DNA from: Deltaproteobacteria bacterium
GTDB taxonomy: Bacteria; Desulfobacterota; Desulfuromonadia; Desulfuromonadales; Geopsychrobacteraceae
Assembly (NCBI GenBank): GCA_024280335.1
Contig: JAJRQI010000043.1
Location: forward strand, 1 to 62,180
Direction of reading: 5' to 3'
DNA length: 62,180 bases
Part shown: piece after piece, positions 8,861-16,626 of the stretch
How the letters are laid out: the number at the start of each line of letters is the position of its first letter
How positions within the stretch are numbered: the stretch's first letter is position 1
The notes under the pieces: model-generated
The model's input: the letters and a program-made list of their open reading frames with translations, nothing else
What the model was told of the DNA's origin: nothing
Database searches by the model: none
Translations under genes and position numbers: made by a program

Positions 8861-9691
8861 TTAGAAGATTTCCGTCTCTGCCAATCGCACGTGCTCGGCC
8901 GAAACCATCGATTCATCCGTTTTTGCTGCGGCGACCAGGGCACCTCGGGCGAGGTGGTTGGCTTTACGGAACAGCCCGCCGGAGGCTTGCTGGACGGCGG
9001 TGACTGCGGTTTCATCGAAGAGCATGCGTTTGACCCCGGCGATCATCAGGTGGTGACGCAGATATTCTTCCATGGTCGCCAGGTCGATTCCGCTGAGGTG
9101 GCATCTGGCGATAACGCGGGAGGCCAAGGATTGGCTGTTGCGGTAGTGGAGGTTGTCGACCAGGTTGGCCTGCCCGGCCAGGATGATCGGCAGAAACGGT
9201 TTGGAATCCTGCTCAAACGGGGTGAGGGTGTGCAGTTCGGCAAACACTTCCAGGCGCAGCAGGGAGGCTTCGTCGATCATCAGGGCGATTTTCATCTTTT
9301 TGCCGGTCACCCATTCCTGCACCTCCTGTTTGATCCGGCGGGTCATTTTTGCGCGTGAGATTCCGGCATTTTCAACCCCCAACTCGGCGAGGATCTGCCG
9401 GTAAAGTTCGAGGATTGAGCCTGAGGTGGCGGTGACGGAGATGATCCGGTATTCGGAGGGATGCAAGCCGCCGATGACATAGCGCAATGCCGTCGACTTG
9501 CCGCTGCCGATCTCTCCGGTCACCAGAGCAATCCCGCCCAGGCGCATGGCATAGTGGATGCGATCATGTACCGCAGTGAGGGTTTTGGTTTCCAGAATAT
9601 CCTTGCGCGGGATGTCGGCCGCAAACGGCTCTTTCTGCAGGGCAAAATATTGATGATAAGAGCGGAACTGGAAACCCGTGGTTCCAGACAT
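8861..9691 (-). CDS. ExeA/TniB-like AAA ATPase of a transposition module
   Basis: 276 residues. It opens with the YHQYFALQKEPFAADI signature of ExeA-type ATPases, has Walker A GEIGSGKS (59-66), Walker B ALMIDEAS (~140) and a sensor region ILAGQANL. Such ATPases pair with DDE transposases and choose the target or activate the transposase. No transposase gene is next to it: upstream (9692-9925) there are only short repeats. The element therefore appears incomplete, or the ATPase is orphaned. A role in secretion (true ExeA) is unlikely because there is no membrane or peptidoglycan-binding part. Confidence 0.7.
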   Translation of the reverse strand: MSGTTGFQFRSYHQYFALQKEPFAADIPRKDILETKTLTAVHDRIHYAMRLGGIALVTGEIGSGKSTALRYVIGGLHPSEYRIISVTATSGSILELYRQILAELGVENAGISRAKMTRRIKQEVQEWVTGKKMKIALMIDEASLLRLEVFAELHTLTPFEQDSKPFLPIILAGQANLVDNLHYRNSQSLASRVIARCHLSGIDLATMEEYLRHHLMIAGVKRMLFDETAVTAVQQASGGLFRKANHLARGALVAAAKTDESMVSAEHVRLAETEIF

Positions 9692-9828
9692 ATTCCTGGA
9701 TCCGTGAGTAAGCGGAGGAGAAAGGCTACCGGCCGGAGGTGTTGCGCTGAGGTGAATTATGTAAATCAGTGCTCTCGATTTAGCCAGATGTTGTGCTACA
9801 AACCCGGACAGTTTACGTGTTACCGACA

Positions 9829-9861
9829 GTTTTGAAAATGTTCCTGTTTTGAAAATGTTCC
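9829..9861. repeat. two tandem 16-bp copies at a probable transposon end
   Basis: GTTTTGAAAATGTTCC occurs at 9829-9844 and again at 9846-9861, one base apart. They lie beyond the 5' end of the ATPase gene next to GTTTACGTGTTACCGACA (9811-9828). Tandem short repeats at this place resemble transposase-binding arrays in the ends of TniA/TniB-type elements; that function is inferred. Confidence 0.5.
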
Positions 9862-9881
9862 ACGGATTGCTGGTCGATAGA

Positions 9882-9890
9882 TGTTATAAT
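9882..9890 (+). promoter_or_regulatory. extended -10 promoter for the small Cys protein
   Basis: TGTTATAAT is an extended -10 element (TGn plus consensus TATAAT), 36 bases before the ATG at 9926. No convincing -35 is seen, which suits an extended -10 promoter. Confidence 0.5.
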
Positions 9891-9925
9891 AGCATATCAA
9901 CAATAGTTATTTATTCGGAGGTTAT

Positions 9926-10120
9926 ATGTCTGAGTCCGTAAAATCCGACTGTAAAGATCCGGAAGGCCACTGGTTGCATATCTGCCAATTAAGGAAACAA
10001 GATCGTCAGAAGGAAGTGGCAGACCTTATGGACGATCCCGGCCATACCTGTCTAAATTGCAATGCCGTCGCCAAATACGCTAAAAACCTCTGCAACCCAA
10101 GTCCGATTATCAAAATATAA
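9926..10120 (+). CDS. small protein with CxxC, putative metal-binding
   Basis: 64 residues after a good site (CGGAGGTTAT). Cysteines occur as SDCKD, HICQLR and a CLNCNAVAKYAKNLCNP block, which looks like a minimal zinc ribbon. I have a general impression of similar small proteins with H-x-C-x-L-R and CxNC in deltaproteobacteria, but name no family. The last 26 codons and stop fall inside a 90-bp sequence repeated at 13215-13304. A partial copy of this gene, or its 3' end, has therefore been duplicated on the far side of the yefM-yoeB/IS66 block. Confidence 0.6.
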   Translation: MSESVKSDCKDPEGHWLHICQLRKQDRQKEVADLMDDPGHTCLNCNAVAKYAKNLCNPSPIIKI

Positions 10121-10129
10121 AATTTACAA
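10040..10129. repeat. 90-bp direct repeat, copy 1
   Basis: Base-for-base identical to 13215-13304. It includes the 3' end of the small Cys protein gene and nine bases beyond. Together the copies bracket yoeB, yefM and the IS66 element. Confidence 0.95.
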
Positions 10130-10168
10130 TTTTTGAGACTCGAAAGTTTCAACTTGGCAAATGGCGAT

Positions 10169-10441
10169 TCAGTCGATACTGCAGGGGTAGTAGTGGTAGC
10201 GACATTGAGCGATAGAAATAATGCCATCGGCATATTTGTAGACCAACCGGTGCTCTCGATCTATTCGTCGAGACCAATAACCAGACCAATTATGCTTCAA
10301 AGGCTCCGGGTCCCCAATCCCATCAAACGGTTGACGCTTTATATCTTTAATCAGTGTATTAATCCGCTTGAGAGTTTTCTTGTCTGTTTGTTGCCAATAT
10401 AAGTAGTCCTCCCAAGCCTTCTCAGCCCAAGATAAAATCAT
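10169..10441 (-). CDS. yoeB: YoeB-family ribosome-dependent mRNA interferase toxin
   Basis: 90 residues, a RelE-fold endoribonuclease that cuts mRNA in the ribosomal A site. The catalytic residues of E. coli YoeB fall at the same numbers: E46, R65, H83, Y84 (DPEPL, EHRLVY, CRYHY). It has a six-residue extra C-terminal tail after the usual RYHY end; the normal terminal Tyr is followed by YPCSID, so activity may be altered. The start overlaps the antitoxin stop by four bases, as usual for this pair. Confidence 0.93.
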   Translation of the reverse strand: MILSWAEKAWEDYLYWQQTDKKTLKRINTLIKDIKRQPFDGIGDPEPLKHNWSGYWSRRIDREHRLVYKYADGIISIAQCRYHYYPCSID

Positions 10442-10692
10442 TCTCCAATCAGCTCATGCTGTGAGCCTTTTCCGGCCTCCAGCTCAGCAATTGAAGCATT
10501 CAATCTCTTGGCATTTTCAGGGCTTGCCATCAAATAAGCTGTCTCTTCATAAGCCTGAAAATCTTCTAGGCTGATAACTACAGCAGGCTTGCCATTTTGC
10601 CGTGTAATTAATATTGGCTTATGATCATCGTTTACTTTGTCCAAGGTGCCTGCAAGCTTGCTGCGAAACGCTGAATAGCTAATTGTATCCAC
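10438..10692 (-). CDS. yefM: YefM-family antitoxin
   Basis: 84 residues. The N-terminal Phd/YefM DNA-binding fold is recognisable (ISYSAFRSKLAGTLDKV, then ILITRQNGKPAVVISLEDF), followed by a disordered toxin-wrapping C-terminus. It comes first in the operon and overlaps yoeB by four bases, giving translational coupling. It represses its own promoter in this family; GTAC-containing repeats upstream fit the known operator core. Confidence 0.93.
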   Translation of the reverse strand: MDTISYSAFRSKLAGTLDKVNDDHKPILITRQNGKPAVVISLEDFQAYEETAYLMASPENAKRLNASIAELEAGKGSQHELIGE

Positions 10693-10711
10693 AGTTTCCT
10701 CCTTACCTTAA

Positions 10712-10745
10712 GTACATATCATTGTACTTGTACTTATTTCTGTAC
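10712..10745 (-). promoter_or_regulatory. putative YefM operator
   Basis: Four GTAC cores at 10712, 10724, 10730 and 10742 lie 20-50 bases upstream of yefM. YefM proteins bind palindromes with a TGTACA-like core, so this is the likely autoregulation site. Confidence 0.55.
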
Positions 10746-10809
10746 GCAAGGGTTTTGTGTTGGGTTTTATGCAGGCACCTTACTAGGTTTTAGGCAGTGC
10801 CCTTAAGGA

Positions 10810-10817
10810 GTTACGCC
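10810..10817. repeat. IS66 target-site duplication, left copy
   Basis: GTTACGCC, repeated exactly at 13166-13173 on the other side of the element; 8 bp is the length IS66 makes. Confidence 0.9.
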
Positions 10818-10902
10818 GTAAGCGTCAACCGAGCCCCATCTTGCCGTTCAACGCCCCGCCCTTTAAACTGGCCTCCACTATCAAACACCGGGAGGCTGCC
10901 GC

Positions 10903-11193
10903 ATGTCATCAGTTGCACTGCAAGAGGAATGGTCTGGAAAAATTGCCGCATGGCGTGACAGCGGTTTAAGCATTGCGGCCTGGTGCCGTGAGCATACCGA
11001 AAACTATCATCGTTTTCTCTATTGGCGGAAACGTCTGGCCCTGCCGGTGATTCAGCAAGCTGGCAGATTTGTTGAGCTGGAACTTGCGGCACCGCCGCTG
11101 GCTCTTTCGTGCAATGGTGTCTATGTCCACGTCTCCTCCGAATTCGATGCGCGCTTGCTGGGCGAAATCCTTACCGTCCTGAAGCGGGTCTAG
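10903..11193 (+). CDS. tnpA: IS66 accessory protein TnpA
   Basis: 96 residues. The start EEWSGKIAAWRDSGLSIAAW followed by CREH is the helix-turn-helix-like signature of the small first protein of IS66 elements. Required for transposition together with TnpB; the biochemical role is poorly known. It ends with TAG two bases before tnpB. Confidence 0.88.
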   Translation: MSSVALQEEWSGKIAAWRDSGLSIAAWCREHTENYHRFLYWRKRLALPVIQQAGRFVELELAAPPLALSCNGVYVHVSSEFDARLLGEILTVLKRV

Positions 11194-11195
11194 GC

Positions 11196-11522
11196 ATGCG
11201 TCCCACCGGATTGCAGCCGATTTATCTGTATGACCAGGTGGTCGATATGCGTAAGGGGTTTGAGGGCCTGGGTCATCTGGTTGAATGCGCTTATCCCGGC
11301 CAACTGCTCTCCGGTGCGCTCTTTCTTTTTCTGAATCGACGCCGCAATCTGATCAAAATCCTCTCCTTTGAGGGGGATGGTTTCGTCATCTGGTACAAGC
11401 GACTGGAGAAGGGTACCTTTTCCAGCTGTTTCAACAGTGAAAAAAAGCTCTCACGACAGCAGTTTCTCATGTTGCTCGAAGGGGTGGTTCCGCGCCGCCT
11501 GAATTCTCGTTTTTCTCTATGA
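11196..11522 (+). CDS. tnpB: IS66 accessory protein TnpB
   Basis: 108 residues from ATG 11196, two bases after the tnpA stop. The family pattern is clear: YLYDQVVDMRKGFEGL, then LFLFLNRRRNLIKIL and FVIWYKRLEKGTF. A longer frame beginning inside tnpA (11109) was rejected because similarity starts at MRPTGLQ. Confidence 0.9.
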   Translation: MRPTGLQPIYLYDQVVDMRKGFEGLGHLVECAYPGQLLSGALFLFLNRRRNLIKILSFEGDGFVIWYKRLEKGTFSSCFNSEKKLSRQQFLMLLEGVVPRRLNSRFSL

Positions 11523-11574
11523 AAATAAGTGGTTATCGCTTCCGTCAGGCACTGAAATGTGCTAGATTGCCAGC

Positions 11575-13158
11575 ATGTTTGACGCTGTCAAAAACAGGGC
11601 GGAAGTGCCCAACTTTCTGGAACTTCTCCAGCAGAAAGATCAACGCATCCATGCGCTGGAAGCAGATCTATTGACCCTGAAAGAACAGCTGACCTGGCTG
11701 CAGAAGCAGGTCTTCGGGGCCAAAAGTGAACGGCTGATCGACCTGCATGATCAGCTGTCGCTGCCGGGCTTTGACCTGGGGCAGCAGGATCCTGAAGCAG
11801 AGTCGGAGCGAGAAGAGGTTCACTTCAAACGGCGTAAGAAGAAAAAGAATCTGGGCAAGGATACGATTTCCTATCCCGACAACCTGCCGGTCAAAAGGGT
11901 TGAGCTCGATATCCCTGCGGAAGAGAAGATCTGCCCGAAGACCGGAAACCCTTTGGTCAAGATCGGTTGCGAAATCAGTCGCAAGCTAGCGCGCAAGCCG
12001 GAACAATTCTATCTCATAGAATACGTTCGTCCTAAGTACGCCTCCAAAGCGGTTCCTGAAGCCGGCGTCAAAGTCGCGACGCTGCCCGATGCGATCATTG
12101 CCCGTTGTCCGGCCGATGAAAGCCTGCTGGCCTACATTCTGGCCGCTAAATTCACCGATCATCTGCCACTTTATCGCTTGGTGGAGATTTTAAAACGTTC
12201 CGATATCCGTATCAGTCGTCAGACCCTTTCAAAGTGGGTTCTCACCCTGGGGGCTGCCTTGTCGCCTCTTTATGAGGCGATGAGAGCGGCGGTTCTGGCC
12301 AGCGGGACGATCTTTGTCGATGAAACCCCGATCCGGCTTCAGGTTAAAGGCAAAAATCGCTGTCAACAAGCCTATATGTGGGTTTATGTCGGTGGCGGCG
12401 GTGGTGATCCTCCCTATCGATTCATCGAGTTTCAACTCAATCGCAACCATGAACATCCGCTGAAAATCCTGAAGGAGTACCAAGGATTTTTGCATAGCGA
12501 TAAATACGGCGCGTACGTAAAGCTGGCGCAATTCGAGGGCATCACCTGGTGCCCTTGCATGGCCCACGTGCGCCGTAAATTTATTGAAGCGCAAAATGGC
12601 GACCCAGAGTTGCGACGCCGGATTCTGCGCAAAATCCGCTATCTGTTCATGCTGGAACGCGTCGCCTGGGCCCGCTCACCTGAAGAGCGGCTGCGCATCC
12701 GGCAACAGCTCGAAAAACCGATCCTGGAGGAATTGTCGGAACTGGTCGAGAATCGCATCCTCAAAGGCGGGCTGTTGCCGAAATCCAACTTCAGCCAGGC
12801 TCTGAACTACTACCAGGGCCTGGCGCCCTACCTGCCGAACTATTTGACTGACCCCGACGCCCGCCTCGATAACAACGTTGCCGAACGCGCCATCCGTCCC
12901 CTCACCATCGGTCGCAAGAACTGGCTGTTTGTCGGCAGCGAAGATGGTGGAAGGGCGACAGCAACCATCCTGTCTCTGGTCCAGACCTGCCGGAACCTGG
13001 ACATCAATCCCCAGGAATACCTTGAAAATGTGTTGCGCCGCATCATGAGCCACCCCGCTAAGCAGATCCACGAACTCCTTCCTGACCAATGGATGGCGGC
13101 AAGGATTCAGCAGCATAATGACATGCCACAGACCGACAGCCAAGATGGGCTCGGTTGA
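11575..13158 (+). CDS. tnpC: IS66 transposase TnpC (DDE)
   Basis: 527 residues. An N-terminal leucine-zipper stretch (LQQKDQRIHALEADLLTLKE) leads to the QVFGAKSERL motif, a zinc-binding region (EKICPKTG) and the DDE catalytic domain: D in IFVDETPIR, D in LHSDKYGAY and E in NNVAERAIRPL. The stop lies inside the right terminal repeat, as in other IS66 members. No frameshift is seen, so the element should be able to move. Confidence 0.95.
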   Translation: MFDAVKNRAEVPNFLELLQQKDQRIHALEADLLTLKEQLTWLQKQVFGAKSERLIDLHDQLSLPGFDLGQQDPEAESEREEVHFKRRKKKKNLGKDTISYPDNLPVKRVELDIPAEEKICPKTGNPLVKIGCEISRKLARKPEQFYLIEYVRPKYASKAVPEAGVKVATLPDAIIARCPADESLLAYILAAKFTDHLPLYRLVEILKRSDIRISRQTLSKWVLTLGAALSPLYEAMRAAVLASGTIFVDETPIRLQVKGKNRCQQAYMWVYVGGGGGDPPYRFIEFQLNRNHEHPLKILKEYQGFLHSDKYGAYVKLAQFEGITWCPCMAHVRRKFIEAQNGDPELRRRILRKIRYLFMLERVAWARSPEERLRIRQQLEKPILEELSELVENRILKGGLLPKSNFSQALNYYQGLAPYLPNYLTDPDARLDNNVAERAIRPLTIGRKNWLFVGSEDGGRATATILSLVQTCRNLDINPQEYLENVLRRIMSHPAKQIHELLPDQWMAARIQQHNDMPQTDSQDGLG

Positions 13159-13165
13159 CGCTTAC

Positions 13166-13173
13166 GTTACGCC
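13166..13173. repeat. IS66 target-site duplication, right copy
   Basis: GTTACGCC, identical to 10810-10817. Confidence 0.9.
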
Positions 13174-13214
13174 TTAATAGTTGATAGTTGAGATGTGACC
13201 CCTTCTGCTTATCT

Positions 13215-13304
13215 GGCCATACCTGTCTAAATTGCAATGCCGTCGCCAAATACGCTAAAAACCTCTGCAACCCAAGTCCGATTATCAAAATATAAAATTT
13301 ACAA
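13215..13304. repeat. 90-bp direct repeat, copy 2
   Basis: Identical to 10040-10129. Here the sequence is not part of an intact gene: only the 3' portion of the small Cys protein frame is present, with no start codon. Confidence 0.95.
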
Positions 13305-13378
13305 GATTTAAGACGCAGATCCAAATAAACCCCGGCGAAGGCCAAGGCTTATTCGTTACAACTCAACAAAATAATTGA

Positions 13379-14551
13379 TTAATTATTCAGAATCTTCCAG
13401 CTCCCTACTTGTTTTCTGGCGCAATCAGCCTGAGAAGAAAAATCCCCAGGAGAATCTACTTCACATTTTTTCTTGATTCCTATTTTGGTCGCCTCTGGAA
13501 CCCCATGGAACAAGGAAGATCCCACCACCGAACCAATGTCAGAAACCTGAGTAACTGGGGGAGCCTCCTCCTCAGTGCTTAAGGCAATGCTATTATTAAT
13601 ATTTTTCACTGTTGTGTCGTCCCCAAAAACATATTCGGCTAAATAGCTGCTACCATTATTAGCTTGAAACATAATTTTTAATTTTTTATTTGAAATATCT
13701 AAATTATTTTTATCAATTACAAAGAACAGCACGCCTTCTACTTTTGATCTCGACAAGACTGTTTTTTCCCCCAAATACTTTTGTCTACAGAAGTTCTCTA
13801 TTTTCGCGTTAGCTTGAATTGAATTTTTAATACTCCACGGACCTCTAAGAACCGCAGCAGCTCCATGGCTATAAGACTGATCCCTTATTGCATCATTAAG
13901 ATTGACGGTATTAATTTTCACTCCATTTTGATTCAATAAAACAACATTCTCTCCTAATAGTTCAAGCTCTAAATCGGTATGGTTTCTTATTGTAATGGTT
14001 ATGGGCAAAATTCCATAAGCACTAGAAATATTTATTCTTTTATAGCCGTTAAAAAAATAGAAATTAGGATCAATTTTTATTTCAATATTGTCCCCATTTT
14101 TAAAAATCAATTTTGTTATATTGTTTTGCTTTTTTAATTTACTCAACCTGCTCATTGCGTACTTCTTGGCAACATCATCAGAGTTTCTCACTGCTTGCGC
14201 TTGTAGAAATGCTATCTTTTCGGTCTCCTGCACTGGCATATTCAGAAAGGCTGCCAGTGCGGCAGTCCTGTTGTTGGTATGAGGGTCATTGATGGCCATA
14301 TTTTTAGCTGGCCCTATCGCTGTTTCATTGTTGTTACCCCGAAGATATCTTATTGCCCGATTCCTGACGTTTAGATCTGGATCTTCTAAGGCTTTGACTA
14401 GTGCCGGGATAGAACTGGGGCTCCGCAGCATCTCACGGTCTTCAATTCCATATTTTTCTATCCAACTATCTTTTGCGCAGCCCGCTATAAACAAAAAAAC
14501 TGCGCACAACATTACGCCATATGCAGTTTTCTTAGATAAAATATTAAACAT
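13379..14551 (-). CDS. lipoprotein with HEAT-like N-terminus and two-Cys C-terminal tail
   Basis: 390 residues from ATG 14551, which has AGGAGGGGC just upstream; a longer start at 14572 lacks one. Signal peptide ends in a lipobox (FIAGC). Residues ~35-130 hold HEAT-like helices (IPALVKALEDPDLNVRNRAI). The middle is beta-rich without a recognised family. The C-terminal ~30 residues carry KKCEVD, FSSQADCARKQVGSW and ILNN, the same tail as in the next two genes. The gene is AT-rich with many AAA/ATT codons, unlike the GC-rich chromosome genes around it, suggesting horizontal origin. Function unknown. Confidence 0.65.
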   Translation of the reverse strand: MFNILSKKTAYGVMLCAVFLFIAGCAKDSWIEKYGIEDREMLRSPSSIPALVKALEDPDLNVRNRAIRYLRGNNNETAIGPAKNMAINDPHTNNRTAALAAFLNMPVQETEKIAFLQAQAVRNSDDVAKKYAMSRLSKLKKQNNITKLIFKNGDNIEIKIDPNFYFFNGYKRINISSAYGILPITITIRNHTDLELELLGENVVLLNQNGVKINTVNLNDAIRDQSYSHGAAAVLRGPWSIKNSIQANAKIENFCRQKYLGEKTVLSRSKVEGVLFFVIDKNNLDISNKKLKIMFQANNGSSYLAEYVFGDDTTVKNINNSIALSTEEEAPPVTQVSDIGSVVGSSLFHGVPEATKIGIKKKCEVDSPGDFSSQADCARKQVGSWKILNN

Positions 14552-14578
14552 AGCCCCTCCTGATAGAAGCAAACTCGT

Positions 14579-15142
14579 TTATTGGTTTAGTTCAAACCAG
14601 CTCTTCGCTTGCCTCTCTGCACATTCCGCTTGTCGAGAATAATCATTTAGAAAATCATTATTACATTTCTGCTTAATCATTTCTTTCGGCTCTATTGGCA
14701 GTGCCCCATATAAATTTTGTTCGCTTTCAGCTATCTCAGCACCGGAAGGTGCAGTATTTAATTCCGAACCAATATCAGGTGCTAACTGAGCTTTTTCTTC
14801 TAAGGATGGGCTTTGATTTTTTTTGATGCTGTGCATTCCTTCTACATTATAGGCATATTTTGCTTCTCTAACTCGTTCCCGATAATCATCCCTAGAAATA
14901 ACACCGGTTCGATAATCATTCTTCAATGAAGTGACGATATGTTTGTATTCTCTTTTGATGTGATAGACAATGGACCTGTATTCACCTTTTGTAATTGTCC
15001 CAGAGTAATATTCCCTTTTGGCTATTGCTACGCTCCACGATCTCCCAGTGATGTCCGCCGATAACTCGTAAAATTTTGGTGTGCATCCCACTGTTATGAA
15101 TATAGAAATTACGGTCACTATAATTATTAATTGCTTCGTCAT
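14579..15142 (-). CDS. lipoprotein with SHOCT-like repeats and two-Cys C-terminal tail
   Basis: 187 residues with a signal peptide and lipobox (ITVGC). The middle has two stretches resembling the SHOCT motif, a short oligomerisation element (YYSGTITKGEYRSI and YRTGVISRDDYRERV). The end reads IKQKCNND, YSRQAECAERQAKSW and FELNQ, related to the tails of its neighbours. It lies 27 bases downstream of the gene at 15170, in the same direction. Function unknown. Confidence 0.6.
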   Translation of the reverse strand: MTKQLIIIVTVISIFITVGCTPKFYELSADITGRSWSVAIAKREYYSGTITKGEYRSIVYHIKREYKHIVTSLKNDYRTGVISRDDYRERVREAKYAYNVEGMHSIKKNQSPSLEEKAQLAPDIGSELNTAPSGAEIAESEQNLYGALPIEPKEMIKQKCNNDFLNDYSRQAECAERQAKSWFELNQ

Positions 15143-15169
15143 AATTATTTTCCTTGAATATCAGGAACG

Positions 15170-15619
15170 CTATCGGTTGAGTTTTTTCCAGCCCTGAGCT
15201 TGTTTCACCGCACAAGAAACCTGCATGGTATAGTCATCAGAATAGTCTGTTGCGCACTTTTGTCGTATTTCTTGCTTAACGTCTTCTGGAATGGAACTGA
15301 ATATTGATTTTTTAACAGTTGATTCGTTGTCTGATGAATTGGTCGATGGTTGAGCGGGGGACTGCGGTTCTATGTATTTTGGGGCCGAAGCTACTCTTTG
15401 CCCTCCTCCTCCTTCATCATATCCGCGGCGTCTTAATTCTTGCATACACTTGTTATGCATGTGCGCGGCAGCCGGTACTCCAAGCCACCCCCACCCTGTG
15501 CTTGCGCAATATTGAACATCTCGAGTCGCAGGATTTACCATTTCTGTACGCCTGCTAACACACCCCAAGATGGTCAGCAAGCACAGCAGTGCAATAGTGA
15601 TGCATATTTTTTTAAACAT
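15170..15619 (-). CDS. small lipoprotein with two-Cys C-terminal tail
   Basis: 149 residues with a lipobox (TILGC). A first Cys-containing segment (NPATRDVQYCASTGWG, then HNKCMQELRRRGYDEG) resembles a motif frequent in small proteobacterial lipoproteins. After a Ser/Pro linker comes the tail IRQKCATDYSDDYTMQVSC followed by AVKQAQGWKKL. This is the clearest version of the C-x-x-D-[YF]-x-x-Q-x-x-C tail shared by three neighbouring genes. First gene of the group. Function unknown. Confidence 0.6.
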   Translation of the reverse strand: MFKKICITIALLCLLTILGCVSRRTEMVNPATRDVQYCASTGWGWLGVPAAAHMHNKCMQELRRRGYDEGGGGQRVASAPKYIEPQSPAQPSTNSSDNESTVKKSIFSSIPEDVKQEIRQKCATDYSDDYTMQVSCAVKQAQGWKKLNR

Positions 15620-15790
15620 TATTCACTCCCAGTATCGGCTATTTTGAATAGTCTCGAATCCTGTCTCAAAAATCGTGTCATAGAGTGATCTCAAAGGTTC
15701 AAGGCAATATGAGACGGCTATTCAACTGCTGACATCCGTGAAATCTGCCGAACCTGTTCTTTAATCGTGCCCGGCAGGTTGCAGTGTTGC

Positions 15791-16561
15791 TCAGAAGCCC
15801 ATCTGCTCCCCGGTCGGCCGTACCACTTCAACCCCGGCTGGCAGTCTGAACTGGAAAAACCGCTCGGAGAGGTTGCGATTGACGCGGATTCTGCGGAATT
15901 CAATGCTGGTGCGGTTGCCGTTCGGATCGGTCACGCTGGTGGCCAGGATCGGGAAAAACCGCCCGGTCTGACCGCTCTGGACATATTCGAGAACCGCACG
16001 CCGATCGACCACGATCTGCAACATTTGGATCAGTTGTGAAACCCGGCGCGGCCGCAATTCAAGGATATAGTTTCCGTCCTGATCGCTACTGGAAGCGGCC
16101 CAGCGGATGCTGAAATCCCGCGACAGGTTGCCCAGACCACTGAGAAAAGTTATCGGATTATCGCCCTGTTGCCGCGATATTTCGGAGATATCGCTCTCGA
16201 TCACCTGACGATTTTCCGGCAGGTAAACCCACATGGTCCGGCCGTCGGAGACAATCTCCTGAATGCTCGGACGGCGATATTCCCAGCGAAACATCGCTTG
16301 CGGCGCCCGGCCGCTGCGCTGGTCGGCGAACTTGAAGCTGACATCCCCCTCACCGCGCTGTATCCGGTCGATCGAGGCGATCTGTGATTCTTGAAAAAAC
16401 TCGGCCTGAAAATCAACAATGGTTCCGCCGCGACCAGCGCCGGTCGCCTGAAAAGGCGTCTCCAAAGTTTTAATCACATCATTAAGCGCGATCTTCTCGG
16501 CAACGGCAACGCCCGGCAACAGGAAAAGTAAAAACAACAGGCATGACAGTTTTATCCGCAT
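15791..16561 (-). CDS. lolA: outer-membrane lipoprotein carrier protein LolA
   Basis: 256 residues with a Sec signal peptide (LLFLLFLLPGVAVA). The LolA fold is recognised from FQAEFFQES, FRWEYRRPSIQEIVSDGRTMW, VYLPENRQV and NPITFLSGLGNL. It carries lipoproteins across the periplasm from LolCDE to LolB. It is somewhat longer than E. coli LolA (~200 aa). It is the last minus-strand gene after the chemotaxis operon (65-base gap). Confidence 0.88.
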   Translation of the reverse strand: MRIKLSCLLFLLFLLPGVAVAEKIALNDVIKTLETPFQATGAGRGGTIVDFQAEFFQESQIASIDRIQRGEGDVSFKFADQRSGRAPQAMFRWEYRRPSIQEIVSDGRTMWVYLPENRQVIESDISEISRQQGDNPITFLSGLGNLSRDFSIRWAASSSDQDGNYILELRPRRVSQLIQMLQIVVDRRAVLEYVQSGQTGRFFPILATSVTDPNGNRTSIEFRRIRVNRNLSERFFQFRLPAGVEVVRPTGEQMGF

Positions 16562-16626
16562 CGGTTGACCTCCGGTTGGTTAAATTAAGCGCTGATTCTA
16601 GCAGTTTTTCTGCGGCAGAGATAGGC

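Larger units (their letters stand above)
10818..13165 (+). mobile_element. complete IS66-family insertion sequence
   Basis: A 2,348-bp element. The left end starts GTAAGCGTCAACCGAGC and its terminal repeat covers 10818-10843. The right end (13141-13165) is its inverted copy, with one fewer C/G in a run. It is flanked by the 8-bp duplication GTTACGCC. Three plus-strand genes (tnpA, tnpB, tnpC) are all open and in the usual order. It therefore looks intact and recently inserted; it sits in noncoding DNA between yefM and the second 90-bp repeat. Confidence 0.95.

Noticed and set aside
10040-10129. 90-bp repeat as an integron attC
   Set aside because: No paired core sites (GTTRRRY / RYYYAAC) and gene orientations are mixed.
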